A DNA stretch of 64,000 nt from Blautia sp. BIOML-A1 (GTDB lineage Bacteria > Bacillota > Clostridia > Lachnospirales > Lachnospiraceae), in the NCBI RefSeq assembly GCF_009883055.1, contig NZ_WWVR01000001.1, positions 124,001 through 188,000 on the forward strand, in the 5' to 3' direction. Shown here in pieces: positions 10,901 to 19,220 of this stretch (positions are counted from its first letter, which is position 1; each line of letters opens with the position of its first letter). Below the pieces are notes generated by a model, which had not been told where the DNA came from, ran no database searches, and worked only from the letters and a program-made list of their open reading frames with translations. The translations under genes were made by a program, and so were the position numbers.

Positions 10901-11230
10901 ATCCAGAAGCTGGATGCATCGGTTGCCTCACTTCCTCTGTCCTATACGACAAAGGGGGCACTGCGTAAGGGTTCTTCTGTGGCAAGTCCTCAGAGATTCC
11001 GGCTTTTGAATGCCTATGTGAAGAAAAAGATTACAGAAGTACAGGATTCTATCCTGACAGGAAAGGCAGATGCCTCTCCATATGAGATAGGAAACAAAAA
11101 TGCCTGTACCTACTGTGCATACCAGGGCAGCTGTGGATTTGACCGTAAGATCCCGGGCTATGAATTCCGGAGACTGAAGCAGTTTGCAGACGAGGAAGTC
11201 TGGAAGAATTTTGAACAGGAGGCAGAGTGA
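7904..11230 (+). CDS. addB: AddB, ATP-dependent helicase-nuclease subunit B
   Basis: A 1108-residue subunit of the AddAB enzyme, which resects double-strand breaks up to Chi for RecA loading. A Walker A-like GNSGAGKS is at residues 8-15. The four iron-sulfur cysteines typical of AddB are visible: Cys772, then 1068, 1071 and 1077 (CTYCAYQGSC). The C-terminal nuclease motif IDYKTG is present. The reading frame is open from 7832, but ATG 7904 is chosen because AGGAAAGGGTGG precedes it and MSLQFIIGNSGAGKS is the family N-terminus. addA follows after one base. Confidence 0.96.
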   Translation: MSLQFIIGNSGAGKSSTAYRNIIRDARMNPDRLYYVIVPEQFTMQTQKTLVEMHPDGGILNIDILSFDRLAYRVFEEVGGDTRRLMEETGKNMVLQKLVQMNQKELGYLKNQMKKPGYLDEIKSLISEFMQYEIREEELDEMIRESEDKTLLQMKLKDVKVLYQAFREYLSGHFMTAEEVLEVLAKEIPFSEKLKGSVVLLDGYTGFTPVQMEVLRELLAVCSKVSVTVTMDVREQFLAMGKPHELFYMSHKMIRSLAELTKDMEEPVWIAPGKQSRFADSPALDFLEQHLFRYHRSVYEKEQQEIQIFSARDPEKEMEETARRILRLVREKDYHYGQIAVITGNLEEYGSVAGQVFEDAGIPYFIDEKHSILMNPFVEYLRAALEMVVQGFSYESVFRYLRCGMSDISRKEADILENYVIALGIRGIRKWQEKWVRVYRGMDPEQMEEINEIREKFAEEVGLLAEGFSGRKKTVEEYCRCLYEFIVQSRIQEKLLTQELYFGDLGNKSMEKEYAQIFGIMMELLDKMAEILGDEMVSPEEFLQILETGMTQAKVALIPPSMDQVLVGDMERTRLKDVRALFFVGVNEGNIPKNTQTGGILTEMDREFFKDQGMELAPGPKELMNMQRFYLYLNLTKPKEQLCLSYSQSNGRGEASSPAFLLHTIKRMFPKLNEVRADQPESQMELLETPETSIEYLLEGLTEENTDELSPVFRELYSWYLRSPKYRPLAEKLTDAVFLRKPEDKISESVAKALYGEVSPHGATRLERFSACAFAHFLKYGLAVTERVEYEFKAMDMGNVIHQALENFAVELRRKKLDWSSLDDKVRDEIADECLDKVAADYGNTILQSSFRNHYMIERTRRILRRTVWALQEQLKNGKFKPEGFEVSIGGGRIDRLDTLKEDNRVYVKIIDYKTGNTSFDLVSIYYGLQLQLVVYMDAAMQAEKRLYPECEVEPAGIFYYNVKDPMIQKTLQEDLDELDPEIMKKLKMNGLVSSDPDVIQKLDASVASLPLSYTTKGALRKGSSVASPQRFRLLNAYVKKKITEVQDSILTGKADASPYEIGNKNACTYCAYQGSCGFDRKIPGYEFRRLKQFADEEVWKNFEQEAE

Positions 11231-11231
11231 G

Positions 11232-14200
11232 ATGGGAATGAAGTGGACCGAGGAGCAGAGGAAGGTTATCACTCTGCGTGACAGAAATATTCTGGTTAGT
11301 GCGGCAGCCGGCTCCGGAAAGACAGCCGTCCTGGTACAGAGGATCTTAAGTAAGATCATGGATCCAAAAAGGCCGGTGGATATCGACCGGCTTCTGATCA
11401 TGACATTTACAAGAGCGGCGGCAGGAGAAATGAAAGAGAGAATCTCCAATGCGATCGATCAGGCATTGTACGAAAATCCGGACAATGAACATCTGCAGAA
11501 GCAGGCAACACTGATCCATAATGCCCAGATCACGACGATCGATGGATTTTGTTCCTATATCATCCGGAATTACTTTCATATGGTGGATCTTGATCCGGGA
11601 TATCGTACTGCAGAAGAGGGAGAACTGAAGCTTCTCAAGGAAGATGTCATGAAGGATCTTCTGGAAGAGGCATATGAGAAAGCAGATCCGAAATTTCTGA
11701 GTCTGGTTGAGTGCTATGCATCAGGAAAATCCGATGATGAGATCAGAGAGATGGTTTATAAGCTTTATAATGCGGCGATGAGTCATCCTTTTCCGGAAGA
11801 GTGGCTGGAAGAATGTCTGAATGTCTATCAGGTGGAAAACATAGAAGATCTCCGCAAAACAAACTGGATCCGTCTTCTCTGGGAAACGCTGGATGAAAAG
11901 GTCATACAGGCAGAAGCACTGGCAGAGAGTGCCAGAAGACTGTGTGAAGAGCCGGACGGTCCCTATATCTATGAGGAAGCACTGGCAGACGATCTGAATT
12001 TCTGGAGAGAGATAAGACGGCTTAAGGATACCAGAGATTATGACAAGGTGGCAGAGACTCTCGCAGGTCATACGTTTGCGAAACTTTCAGCAAAGAGGGA
12101 CAGTTCCATAGATCCGTTCAAAAAAGAGCAGGCGAAGGAACTTCGGGATGAAGAAAAAGAAATCTGTAAAGAGCTTTCGACGAAGTTTTTTAATCAGAAG
12201 GAAGAAATCCTTCTGGAACTGATCGCCTGTGCAAGAGAGCCGCTGGAAGGACTGACAGAGCTTACACGTCAGTTTAAGGAGGCTTTTTCCAGGAAGAAAA
12301 GAGAAAAAAATCTTTTGGATTTTACGGATATGGAGCACTTTGCACTTCGGATACTTGTCGAAAAAGTGGATGAAGAACTGATACCCACACAGGCGGCCCG
12401 TGAATTATCCGAAAAGTATGAAGAGGTCATGGTGGATGAATATCAGGACAGTAACTTTGTGCAGGAGCTTATCACAACGATGGTATCCGGCTGGGTGTCA
12501 AAGCGCAAAAATATTTTTATGGTAGGTGATGTCAAGCAGAGCATCTACCGTTTTCGTCTGGCAAGGCCGGAGCTTTTTATGGAGAAATATCATAGTTATT
12601 CTCTGGAAGACAGCGAGGAACAGAGAATCGACCTGCACAAAAATTTCCGAAGCCGTGCAGAGGTACTGAATTCTGTCAACTATATATTCCGTCAGATCAT
12701 GGGAGAGGATCTTGGAGGAATCACTTATGATGACGATAATGCTCTGTATCCGGGAGCATCCTTTCTGGAAGGAGAAGATCCGGAGTTTGTCCGCACAGAG
12801 GTTCTCATTGTAGAAAAAGACGGCGAGGAAGCACAGGATGAGCAGGAGCAGAAAAATGCGAGAGAGATGGAAGCCCTGGCAATCGCACAGCGCATCCACA
12901 GGATGATCGGAAAGGACAGGATCCTGGATAAAGAAACCGGAGAATATCGCGAGATAAGGTATGGAGATATTGTAATTCTTCTGCGAAGTGCCACGGGCTG
13001 GTCAGAAACCTTCAGCCAGGTTTTAAGTTCCAGAGGGATTCCGGTGTACTCTGCGTCGAGAACAGGATATTTTTCTGCACAGGAGGTGGTAACACTTCTT
13101 AACTATCTGAGAGTCTGTGACAATCCGCTGCAGGATATTCCGCTGACAGGCGTACTGCATTCCCCGATCGTAGGCTGTACAGCACAGGAGCTTGCGATGC
13201 TTCGAAGTGAATGTCCGGATGGAAGAGTATATGACAGTATCTGCGCTTACGTGGAAAAGGCAGAGGAAATATCCGAAGAAAACGTGGAAAAACTCCGACT
13301 TGTGCAGAAGTTGAAACTGTTTTTGAGCCAGCTCACAAAATTTCGTGATATGGCGGCTTATACACCGATCCATGAGCTTATCCTGTACATTCTCAAAGAC
13401 ACGGGATATGGCAGATATGCAAGGGCAATTCCGGGAGGTGCACAGAGAGGAGCAAATCTGCATATGCTGGTCGAAAAGGCAATGGATTATGAAAAAACCA
13501 GTTACAGGGGACTGTTTAACTTTATCCGTTATATCGAAAAGCTTCAGAAATATGAGGTGGATTTCGGTGAAGTCAATCTGGCAGATGCAGGCAGCGGTGC
13601 TGTGCAGATCATGACAATCCACAAAAGCAAGGGACTGGAGTTCCCGGTCGTGTTTGCGGCAGGGATGGGAAAACAGTTTAATTTCCAGGACATCAATGCG
13701 AAATTTCTGATTCATCCGGAGCTTGGCTTTGGGGTGGATGCGATCTTTCCGGAAAAGAGACTGATCGTATCGGCAATGCAGAAGCAGATCATCAGAAGGG
13801 AACTGAAAAGAGAGAGCCTGGGAGAGGAGCTGAGAGTTCTCTATGTGGCACTGACCAGAGCAAAAGAAAAACTTATTATCACCGGTTCGATGGGGAATAT
13901 AGAGGCTGCATTAAGAAGCGTGTCCCGTTATATGCACAGTGAAGAAACCCTGCTTCCACTGGGCGTGCGTTCGGAAGCCAGAAGCTACTGGTCCTATATC
14001 CTTCCGGCACTGGTCCGTCATCCGGCAATGAAAGAACTTCTGGCGGAGTACGGGATTTTTGGGAAGCCGGAAAAGATCTGTGAAGAAAATGCAGATTTTC
14101 TGATTAGCAAGGTGACACTTGGAGAACTGGTACAGGGAGAGATACTGGATCAGACAGATGCACAGCTTCGGGAAGCGTTTTTCAGGGAATGGGACAGTGA

Positions 14201-14936
14201 AAAAATTTACGATGAAAACATCCGGCAGGTGCTGAAAGAGAAATTTGACTTCAGTTATCCGTATGCATACCTCAGAGAACTGCCGGTGAAGGTAAGTGTT
14301 TCAGAACTGAAAAAACGAAAATATGCAGACGAGGAAGAAAAAGAATCTGCTCTTTATCCGGAGCCGGAGATGGTTCGGATCGTACCGGGATTTATTTCCG
14401 GCGAGAGAGAAGTGACGCAGGGAGCAGCTCGTGGAACAGCCTATCACCGGGTGATGGAATGTCTGGACTATACCCGTCTGGATGGAATCCGGGAGATTGA
14501 CGGACAGATCAGAACCCTGGTGGAAGGGCACAAGATGTCACCGCAGGAGGGCGAATGCATCTACAGAAGAGATATCCTTGGTTTCGCAGAGTCAGAACTG
14601 GGACAGAGAATGAAGCGGGCGGCACAGGATAAGAAACTTTACCGGGAGCAGCCGTTTGTGATGAAAGTAGACAGGAAGGAGCTGGACGCTTCCTGGAGCG
14701 GCGATGAGACGGTTCTTGTACAGGGAATCATAGATGCGTATTTCCTGGAAGGTGAGGACATTGTGCTGGTGGACTATAAGACTGACCGGATTGCCCGGGG
14801 AGAAGAAAATAAGCTGATCGAACGATATAAGACACAGCTGGAGGATTATGCCTCGGCACTGGAACGGATGCTCCACAAAAAAGTAAAACAGAAATATATT
14901 TATTCCTTTGCACTTCGTAAGGAATTGCTGCTGTAA
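11232..14936 (+). CDS. addA: AddA, ATP-dependent helicase-nuclease subunit A
   Basis: A 1234-residue UvrD-family helicase and nuclease, partner of AddB. Walker A AAAGSGKT is at residues 24-31. The VDEYQD Walker B, the GDVKQSIYRFR motif, and a C-terminal RecB-type nuclease motif VDYKTDR are all readable. The start is set at ATG 11232, nine bases after AGGAGG inside the addB tail; ATG 11238 is also possible. The gene is translationally coupled to addB and ends in a terminator that overlaps the convergent rsmF gene. Confidence 0.96.
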   Translation: MGMKWTEEQRKVITLRDRNILVSAAAGSGKTAVLVQRILSKIMDPKRPVDIDRLLIMTFTRAAAGEMKERISNAIDQALYENPDNEHLQKQATLIHNAQITTIDGFCSYIIRNYFHMVDLDPGYRTAEEGELKLLKEDVMKDLLEEAYEKADPKFLSLVECYASGKSDDEIREMVYKLYNAAMSHPFPEEWLEECLNVYQVENIEDLRKTNWIRLLWETLDEKVIQAEALAESARRLCEEPDGPYIYEEALADDLNFWREIRRLKDTRDYDKVAETLAGHTFAKLSAKRDSSIDPFKKEQAKELRDEEKEICKELSTKFFNQKEEILLELIACAREPLEGLTELTRQFKEAFSRKKREKNLLDFTDMEHFALRILVEKVDEELIPTQAARELSEKYEEVMVDEYQDSNFVQELITTMVSGWVSKRKNIFMVGDVKQSIYRFRLARPELFMEKYHSYSLEDSEEQRIDLHKNFRSRAEVLNSVNYIFRQIMGEDLGGITYDDDNALYPGASFLEGEDPEFVRTEVLIVEKDGEEAQDEQEQKNAREMEALAIAQRIHRMIGKDRILDKETGEYREIRYGDIVILLRSATGWSETFSQVLSSRGIPVYSASRTGYFSAQEVVTLLNYLRVCDNPLQDIPLTGVLHSPIVGCTAQELAMLRSECPDGRVYDSICAYVEKAEEISEENVEKLRLVQKLKLFLSQLTKFRDMAAYTPIHELILYILKDTGYGRYARAIPGGAQRGANLHMLVEKAMDYEKTSYRGLFNFIRYIEKLQKYEVDFGEVNLADAGSGAVQIMTIHKSKGLEFPVVFAAGMGKQFNFQDINAKFLIHPELGFGVDAIFPEKRLIVSAMQKQIIRRELKRESLGEELRVLYVALTRAKEKLIITGSMGNIEAALRSVSRYMHSEETLLPLGVRSEARSYWSYILPALVRHPAMKELLAEYGIFGKPEKICEENADFLISKVTLGELVQGEILDQTDAQLREAFFREWDSEKIYDENIRQVLKEKFDFSYPYAYLRELPVKVSVSELKKRKYADEEEKESALYPEPEMVRIVPGFISGEREVTQGAARGTAYHRVMECLDYTRLDGIREIDGQIRTLVEGHKMSPQEGECIYRRDILGFAESELGQRMKRAAQDKKLYREQPFVMKVDRKELDASWSGDETVLVQGIIDAYFLEGEDIVLVDYKTDRIARGEENKLIERYKTQLEDYASALERMLHKKVKQKYIYSFALRKELLL

Positions 14937-14948
14937 GGCATGAGATGG

Positions 14949-15004
14949 AAATATCCTGCGTCTGGAGAGTATCAAACTCTCCAGCCTGCGGGATATTTGT
15001 TTTT
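14949..15004 (+). terminator. addA terminator embedded in the rsmF 3' end
   Basis: Two nested stems: an outer 8-bp pair (14949-14956 with 14991-14998) and an inner 9-bp pair (14962-14970 with 14976-14984). A T-rich run (TTTGTTTTTG) follows on the plus strand. The right half lies inside the last codons of the minus-strand methyltransferase gene, whose stop codon (14972-14974) is in the loop. Confidence 0.8.
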
Positions 15005-16381
15005 GAGGGTCTGGCCGACCAGCTTGCCGAATCCGATGGGATAGCCGTCTGCACAGAGAAGATGCCACCCCTTTGCATGGGCTGCTTCTTCCGGTTCGAT
15101 ATTCAGGGTTTCGCCTTTCAGATAACGTGTCAGACGCTCATCCGACACGGAGAGGGAAATGACTGCTTCGGCATCACCTTTATGCAGAGCCAGTGCAAAA
15201 GGTTCTGACGGCTCGAAGCGGTTCTTCTTGAGATCACCGAGATAAAGTCCGTTTCGAAGAAAGGTCAGTCCGCGGAAATCGCCGGTGAGCGGCGGAAGAT
15301 AATACACCTTGTCCTTTCGCGTCTCCACCCGGTTCCAGTCAAAAGGCTTTCCGCCGAGCATCTTAAGGCCGATTTCTTTCAGGAAAAGTTCCAGCCATTT
15401 CCGAGTTTCCGGATTTGGCTTTGCTAAGGACGGGGAGGCGATCAGATCTGTGCGGCCTTCCTTTTGAAACAGTGCCATGAAGTGTCCCTCTCCCTGCGTT
15501 TTGTGTGGAAAAAGGTGTACACAGCGGCTGAGACGAGGATCTTTGTTGCCCCAGTCCGGAACGCCTGGAGTGAATCCTTCATGGGATGGGAGTTCGATCA
15601 GTTCCATTTCCGGGCGATTTTCAAGAAGCCAGGAGACAACGCCCTCATCCTCCTCCGGCGCGAAGGTACAGGTGGAATAAAGAAGCTGTCCACCGGGACG
15701 GAGCATATCGGCAGCCTGAAGGATCAGTTCCCGCTGTATACCGGCAAGCTCCCTGGATTTCTCAGGAGACCAGTCTCTGGCAAGAGCTTCTTCCTTGCGG
15801 AACATTCCTTCGCCGGAGCAGGGGGCATCCAGAAGGATTTTATGGAAAAATTCCGGGAAGCGTTCCCTGAGGCGGGCAGGTGTCTCGTTGGCGACAAAGG
15901 TGTTGGTGAAGCCAAAAAGTTCTACATTGCGAAGCAGGGCACGGGTACGAGAAGCACTGATGTCATTGGCGACCAGAAGTCCTTCGCCGTTTTGCCGTGC
16001 GCCAAGCTCTGTTGTTTTACCACCCGGGGCGGCACAGAGATCCAGCACATTTTCGCCGGGGAGGACCGGCAGGCAGGATGCAGGAGTCATGGCGCTGGGT
16101 TCCTGAAGATAATAAAGCCCTGCCTGATAAAACGGACAGTAAGACGGGCGCACATCCTCCGGATAAAAATAACCGTTTGGAATCCAGGGAATCGGCGTTA
16201 CCGGGAACGGAACGAGTTTTTCAAATTCCTCGCAGCTGATCTTGGAAGTGTTGACGCGAAGGCCGTAGGTTCTTGGTAAATCATAGCTTCTGATAAAAGA
16301 ATCGTATTCATCGCCGAGCATTTCTCTCATTCGTGCAAGAAAGGCAGGATGAAGAAGTTCTGTAATATTCTGTTCTGACAT
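14972..16381 (-). CDS. RsmF-like rRNA (cytosine-C5)-methyltransferase
   Basis: A 469-residue NOL1/NOP2/Sun-family enzyme, predicted to make 5-methylcytosine in 16S rRNA from S-adenosylmethionine. It shows the cofactor loop PGGKTTELGA, motif IV DAPCSGEGMF and the nucleophile motif STCTFAPEED. The C-terminal extension (about 330-469, ending KGWHLLCADGYPIGFGK and a lysine-rich tail) resembles the RsmF accessory RNA-binding domain. The frame is open upstream to 16462, but that part overlaps a repeat; ATG 16381 has AGGAG nine bases before it. The exact modified base is not readable from sequence. Confidence 0.88.
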   Translation of the reverse strand: MSEQNITELLHPAFLARMREMLGDEYDSFIRSYDLPRTYGLRVNTSKISCEEFEKLVPFPVTPIPWIPNGYFYPEDVRPSYCPFYQAGLYYLQEPSAMTPASCLPVLPGENVLDLCAAPGGKTTELGARQNGEGLLVANDISASRTRALLRNVELFGFTNTFVANETPARLRERFPEFFHKILLDAPCSGEGMFRKEEALARDWSPEKSRELAGIQRELILQAADMLRPGGQLLYSTCTFAPEEDEGVVSWLLENRPEMELIELPSHEGFTPGVPDWGNKDPRLSRCVHLFPHKTQGEGHFMALFQKEGRTDLIASPSLAKPNPETRKWLELFLKEIGLKMLGGKPFDWNRVETRKDKVYYLPPLTGDFRGLTFLRNGLYLGDLKKNRFEPSEPFALALHKGDAEAVISLSVSDERLTRYLKGETLNIEPEEAAHAKGWHLLCADGYPIGFGKLVGQTLKNKYPAGWRV

Positions 16382-16435
16382 AAGAATCTCCTGTTTTATT
16401 AAAGTATCGGAAGGATTGTATCCTGTGGAACAATT

Positions 16436-16497
16436 GTAACTGTTTACAGCTAAACATGTCAAAACACCTCGCGAGATACTACCTTCTGAATAGCTAT
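16436..16497 (-). repeat. MITE-like repeat, internally deleted old copy (copy A)
   Basis: On the minus strand this reads TATTCAGAAGGTAGTAT, CTCGCGAGG, TTTTGACATG and then jumps to a GTAAACAGTTAC end. It therefore has both termini of the family seen at 19221-19363 but lacks the middle, for about 62 bases in total. No matching target duplication is visible, so it is probably old. Confidence 0.7.
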
Positions 16498-16545
16498 CAA
16501 ACTACGATAAAAGTATAAATCAGGCCGACCAAATAGAAAATACTA

Positions 16546-16575
16546 TTGACAAAACTATATTATATATTATATAGT
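16546..16575 (+). promoter_or_regulatory. padR promoter with overlapping palindromic operator
   Basis: TTGACA (16546-16551) is followed after 16 bases by TATATA (16568-16573). The spacer and -10 region form a near-perfect AT-rich palindrome at 16554-16575 (ACTATAT...ATATAGT, two mismatched positions per arm comparison). PadR regulators usually repress their own promoters through such dyads, so self-regulation is likely but inferred. Confidence 0.6.
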
Positions 16576-16641
16576 ATTAGTAACAAAATAATATTATACA
16601 TAACAATAATATTATAGAATATATGAACAGGAAGTGAGAAC

Positions 16642-16965
16642 ATGGTATTTAATACAGGTGCAGCACTTCTGGATGCAATCGTACTGGCGGTAGTTTCCAA
16701 GGAGGAGGAAGGAACCTACGGTTACAAGATCACCCAGGATGTGCGGAGCGTGCTGGAGGTATCTGAGTCCACACTATATCCGGTTCTTCGCAGACTTCAG
16801 AAGGATGAATGTCTGGAGACATATGATATGGCATATGCGGGCAGGAATCGCAGATACTATAAGATCACAGAGAAGGGAACAGCACAGTTGAATCTTTACA
16901 GAGTTGAGTGGAAGAATTATTCAACGAAGATTTCGAAATTGTTTGAGGGAGGCATAGAGTTATGA
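16642..16965 (+). CDS. PadR-family transcriptional regulator
   Basis: A 107-residue winged-helix repressor of the short PadR type. The family features are the TYGYKITQDV segment, the recognition helix ESTLYPVLRRLQKDE and the wing GRNRRYYKITEKG. It heads a gene set with HAAS/DUF1700 and DUF4097 proteins, an arrangement common in Firmicutes where PadR controls envelope-stress genes. Its stop overlaps the next start by four bases. The inducer is unknown. Confidence 0.92.
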   Translation: MVFNTGAALLDAIVLAVVSKEEEGTYGYKITQDVRSVLEVSESTLYPVLRRLQKDECLETYDMAYAGRNRRYYKITEKGTAQLNLYRVEWKNYSTKISKLFEGGIEL

Positions 16966-17666
16966 ACAGAGCGCAGTTTATGGAGCAACTGAAGAAACTG
17001 CTTTCTGATATCTCGGAGGAGGAACGCCAGGAGGCTCTTGACTATTATGAGAGTTATTTTGATGACGCCGGGGAAGACCAGGAAGCAAATGTGATCAGGG
17101 AACTGGGAAGTCCGGGTAAGGTGGCCGCGATCATCAAGGCTGATCTTAAGGACAGCTCGCAGGATTACGGAGAATACACAGAGAAGGGTTTTGAGGATGA
17201 GCGTGTCAGACCGGAGCCGGAGATGATGCAGAAGAGAGGCGGCCGTGCAGAGCGTGGCTATCACGCTGAACGTAAGGGAGGCAATGCAGGTGTGATCCTG
17301 GCACTGATCCTTCTGGTGTTTGTTTCTCCGCTTATCAAGGGAGCGGTTGGCGGAATTCTTGGAGTTATTGTCACCCTGGCACTTCTTCCGTTTCTGATTG
17401 TGTTTGGAATCGGTGCAGCGGTACTGGTGCTTTTTGCAGTCGGAATCACAGCTTTTGGTGCCGGTATCGGAGCATGCTTTTCCGGCAGCGTAGGATTTGG
17501 CATTCTGGGAGCCGGAATCGGCTGCATAGTTCTTGCGGTGGCACTGGCAGGTCTGGTATTTCTGATTTGGACGGCTACCAGGGTTCTGCCGATGCTGCTT
17601 CGGAAGTTTGTAGATTTTTGTAGTCGGCTTGTTAACAGAAATATGAAAAAGGAGGCGGGATTATGA
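16962..17666 (+). CDS. DUF1700 (HAAS) family membrane protein
   Basis: A 234-residue protein. The N-terminal HAAS domain (about 1-65, MNRAQFMEQLKKLLSD and YYESYFDDAGED) is a helical signalling module usually encoded next to a PadR regulator. A charged linker (about 70-105) leads to several glycine-rich membrane helices (about 107-215). It overlaps padR and the next gene by four bases each, so the three are translated together. The family is thought to help sense membrane state; no specific ligand can be assigned. Confidence 0.88.
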   Translation: MNRAQFMEQLKKLLSDISEEERQEALDYYESYFDDAGEDQEANVIRELGSPGKVAAIIKADLKDSSQDYGEYTEKGFEDERVRPEPEMMQKRGGRAERGYHAERKGGNAGVILALILLVFVSPLIKGAVGGILGVIVTLALLPFLIVFGIGAAVLVLFAVGITAFGAGIGACFSGSVGFGILGAGIGCIVLAVALAGLVFLIWTATRVLPMLLRKFVDFCSRLVNRNMKKEAGL

Positions 17667-18529
17667 GAAAAATTTCCAGAGTTCTTTTAAAAACAGCATT
17701 GGGTCTGGGAGTTGCCGGTATAGGTCTTTGTATAGGAGGTGTAGTTATGGGAGCTACGATCACAGGCTTTGATCTTTCAAGGTACGGAGTTAATACGACC
17801 ATTAAGAAGGTTGCAAATTCAGCCTGGACAACGGGCAGTGATGTCTGGGATGAGGACTGGGATGAAATATCCCGCATTGAACCGACAGAAACAGATAAGG
17901 ACAAAGAAGTTTTTGAGACAGATCCGTCTGCTGATCTGGAATTCTCTTTAAGTGCAGGAGAACTTAGTTTTCAGCCTTATGACGGAGACAGGATCCTTAT
18001 AGAAGTATCCGGTGCGAAGAAGGATAAGGTAAGGGTTGGTAAGGATGACGGCAGTCTGGTCCTTGAGACAACCGGAAGAACACAGGACAGAAAGATCCTG
18101 GTATCTTATCCTCAGGGTTATACATTTGATGAGACATCCATAGAGATCGCCGCAGGCACTGTCACTCTGAAGGATGGATTTAACACCGGTGAGCTGGATG
18201 TTTCCGTGGCAGCCGGAGAATTTACCAATACAGGCAGGCTTACAGCCAGAGAAGTGAGTATTGAAGTTGGAGCAGGAAACGTAGAACTGTCAGAACTGGA
18301 TACGAAGGAACTGGAGGCTGACTGTGGAGTGGGAAATATCGAACTGAATATTTCAGGCAGAGAAACAGATTATAATTATGAGATTTCCTGTGCGGCCGGT
18401 GAGGTGGAAATCGGCGGCAGTTCCTACAGCGGTATCGGACACAGTAAAGAAATTACAAACCCGAATGCAAAGGGTGATATGGAACTGAACTGCGGTGTGG
18501 GTAACATCACGGTTACATTTACAGAATAA
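17663..18529 (+). CDS. DUF4097 beta-strand repeat protein
   Basis: A 288-residue protein with one N-terminal membrane segment (about 10-34) and an extracytoplasmic region of repeated beta strands (about 90-288). Alternating SAGELSF, AAGTVTL, AAGEFTN, GAGNVEL, GVGNIEL, AAGEVEI and GVGNITV units are typical of DUF4097 (LiaG-like) proteins. These often sit in PadR or LiaFSR envelope-stress loci. The start is the ATG overlapping the HAAS gene stop. A MITE-like repeat lies 39 bases after its stop. Confidence 0.88.
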   Translation: MRKISRVLLKTALGLGVAGIGLCIGGVVMGATITGFDLSRYGVNTTIKKVANSAWTTGSDVWDEDWDEISRIEPTETDKDKEVFETDPSADLEFSLSAGELSFQPYDGDRILIEVSGAKKDKVRVGKDDGSLVLETTGRTQDRKILVSYPQGYTFDETSIEIAAGTVTLKDGFNTGELDVSVAAGEFTNTGRLTAREVSIEVGAGNVELSELDTKELEADCGVGNIELNISGRETDYNYEISCAAGEVEIGGSSYSGIGHSKEITNPNAKGDMELNCGVGNITVTFTE

Positions 18530-18567
18530 GAGATAGTATGCTGAAACTATAAATATTAAGATTTTAA

Positions 18568-18648
18568 GTAACTATTCAGAAGGTAGTATCCCGCGAGGCG
18601 TTTTGGAATGCATTTTGACTCGCAACTGTGAGGGTACTGAACAGTTAA
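18568..18648 (+). repeat. MITE-like repeat, 81-bp deleted copy with 8-bp duplication (copy B)
   Basis: It begins GTAACTATTCAG and ends CTGAACAGTTAA, and is flanked by exact 8-bp direct repeats GATTTTAA (18560-18567 and 18649-18656). Relative to the 143-bp copies it lacks the segment from the first hairpin through the GGTGAT arm. It separates the DUF4097 gene from the PspC gene. Confidence 0.88.
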
Positions 18649-18674
18649 GATTTTAAGAAAGAAGGCAGATTTCT

Positions 18675-18860
18675 ATGAATAACAAACGACTTTACAAATC
18701 CTCTGTAAATTATATGCTGTGCGGTGTGTGTGGAGGTATCGCAGAATATTTTAATATTGACCCGACACTGGTACGTCTGGCGTGGATCATCTTTACCTGC
18801 TTTGGAGGAGCCGGAATCTGGGCATATATCATTGCGGCAATTGTAATCCCAAAAGACTGA
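18675..18860 (+). CDS. PspC-domain small membrane protein
   Basis: A 61-residue PspC-domain protein (KRLYKSSVNYMLCGVCGGIAEYF, single membrane helix at about 33-58). PspC proteins act in envelope stress, which fits the PadR-HAAS-DUF4097 genes upstream; the link to that operon is now interrupted by a repeat insertion. AAGAAAGAAGG lies upstream of the start. The role is inferred from family and neighbours. Confidence 0.88.
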   Translation: MNNKRLYKSSVNYMLCGVCGGIAEYFNIDPTLVRLAWIIFTCFGGAGIWAYIIAAIVIPKD

Positions 18861-18868
18861 TACCGGAT

Positions 18869-18898
18869 GAATAAATTTCTTCAAAACTGTCCATACTT
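18869..18898 (+). promoter_or_regulatory. Sigma-G/sigma-F-like promoter of the SASP gene
   Basis: GAATA (18869-18873) and CATACTT (18892-18898) are 18 bases apart. This fits the forespore pattern GHATR and CATNHTA except for the last base. It lies about 45 bases upstream of a spore protein gene, as expected for forespore expression. Confidence 0.55.
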
Positions 18899-18942
18899 TC
18901 CAAAAGACGTAACTGACAGTCATAATAAAGGAGTGAACGGAC

Positions 18943-19125
18943 ATGAATAAGGAGAAAGAGGTAGAAGCCTATCTTAGAGGCGAACTTCCGGAAGAAGAAA
19001 GGATCAAGTACGAGATCGCAGAAGAACTCGGAATTCTCGACAAAGTTCTTGAGAATGGGTGGAAAAGTCTTTCTGCAAAGGAAACCGGCAGGATCGGCGG
19101 ACTGATGACGGGACGTAAAAAATAA
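18943..19125 (+). CDS. Alpha/beta-type small acid-soluble spore protein
   Basis: A 60-residue protein with the SASP core KYEIAEELGILDKV and a C-terminal half WKSLSAKETGRIGGLM. In this family the protein coats spore DNA and protects it from UV. The YEIA sequence is the usual cleavage site of the germination protease GPR. The N-terminal part is short and charged. AAGGAGTGAACGG precedes the start, a forespore-type promoter lies upstream and a strong terminator follows, so the gene is monocistronic. Confidence 0.85.
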   Translation: MNKEKEVEAYLRGELPEEERIKYEIAEELGILDKVLENGWKSLSAKETGRIGGLMTGRKK

Positions 19126-19161
19126 TAATATTGTATCTGGCAGCTGAGTCAGAAAATTCAC

Positions 19162-19200
19162 AAAAGCATTGAACGGACACTGTTCCGGTCAGTGCTTTTT
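19162..19200 (+). terminator. Intrinsic terminator of the SASP gene
   Basis: A 16-bp arm (19162-19177) pairs with 19184-19199 with one mismatch and one G-U pair, around a 6-base loop. AAAAGC is on the left and GCTTTTT on the right. Confidence 0.9.
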
Positions 19201-19220
19201 GTGGTATACTAAGAAATAAA

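Noticed and set aside
15464..16279. A 271-codon plus-strand frame
   Set aside because: It is antisense to the rsmF-like methyltransferase, which has clear motifs; the product has no recognisable domain.
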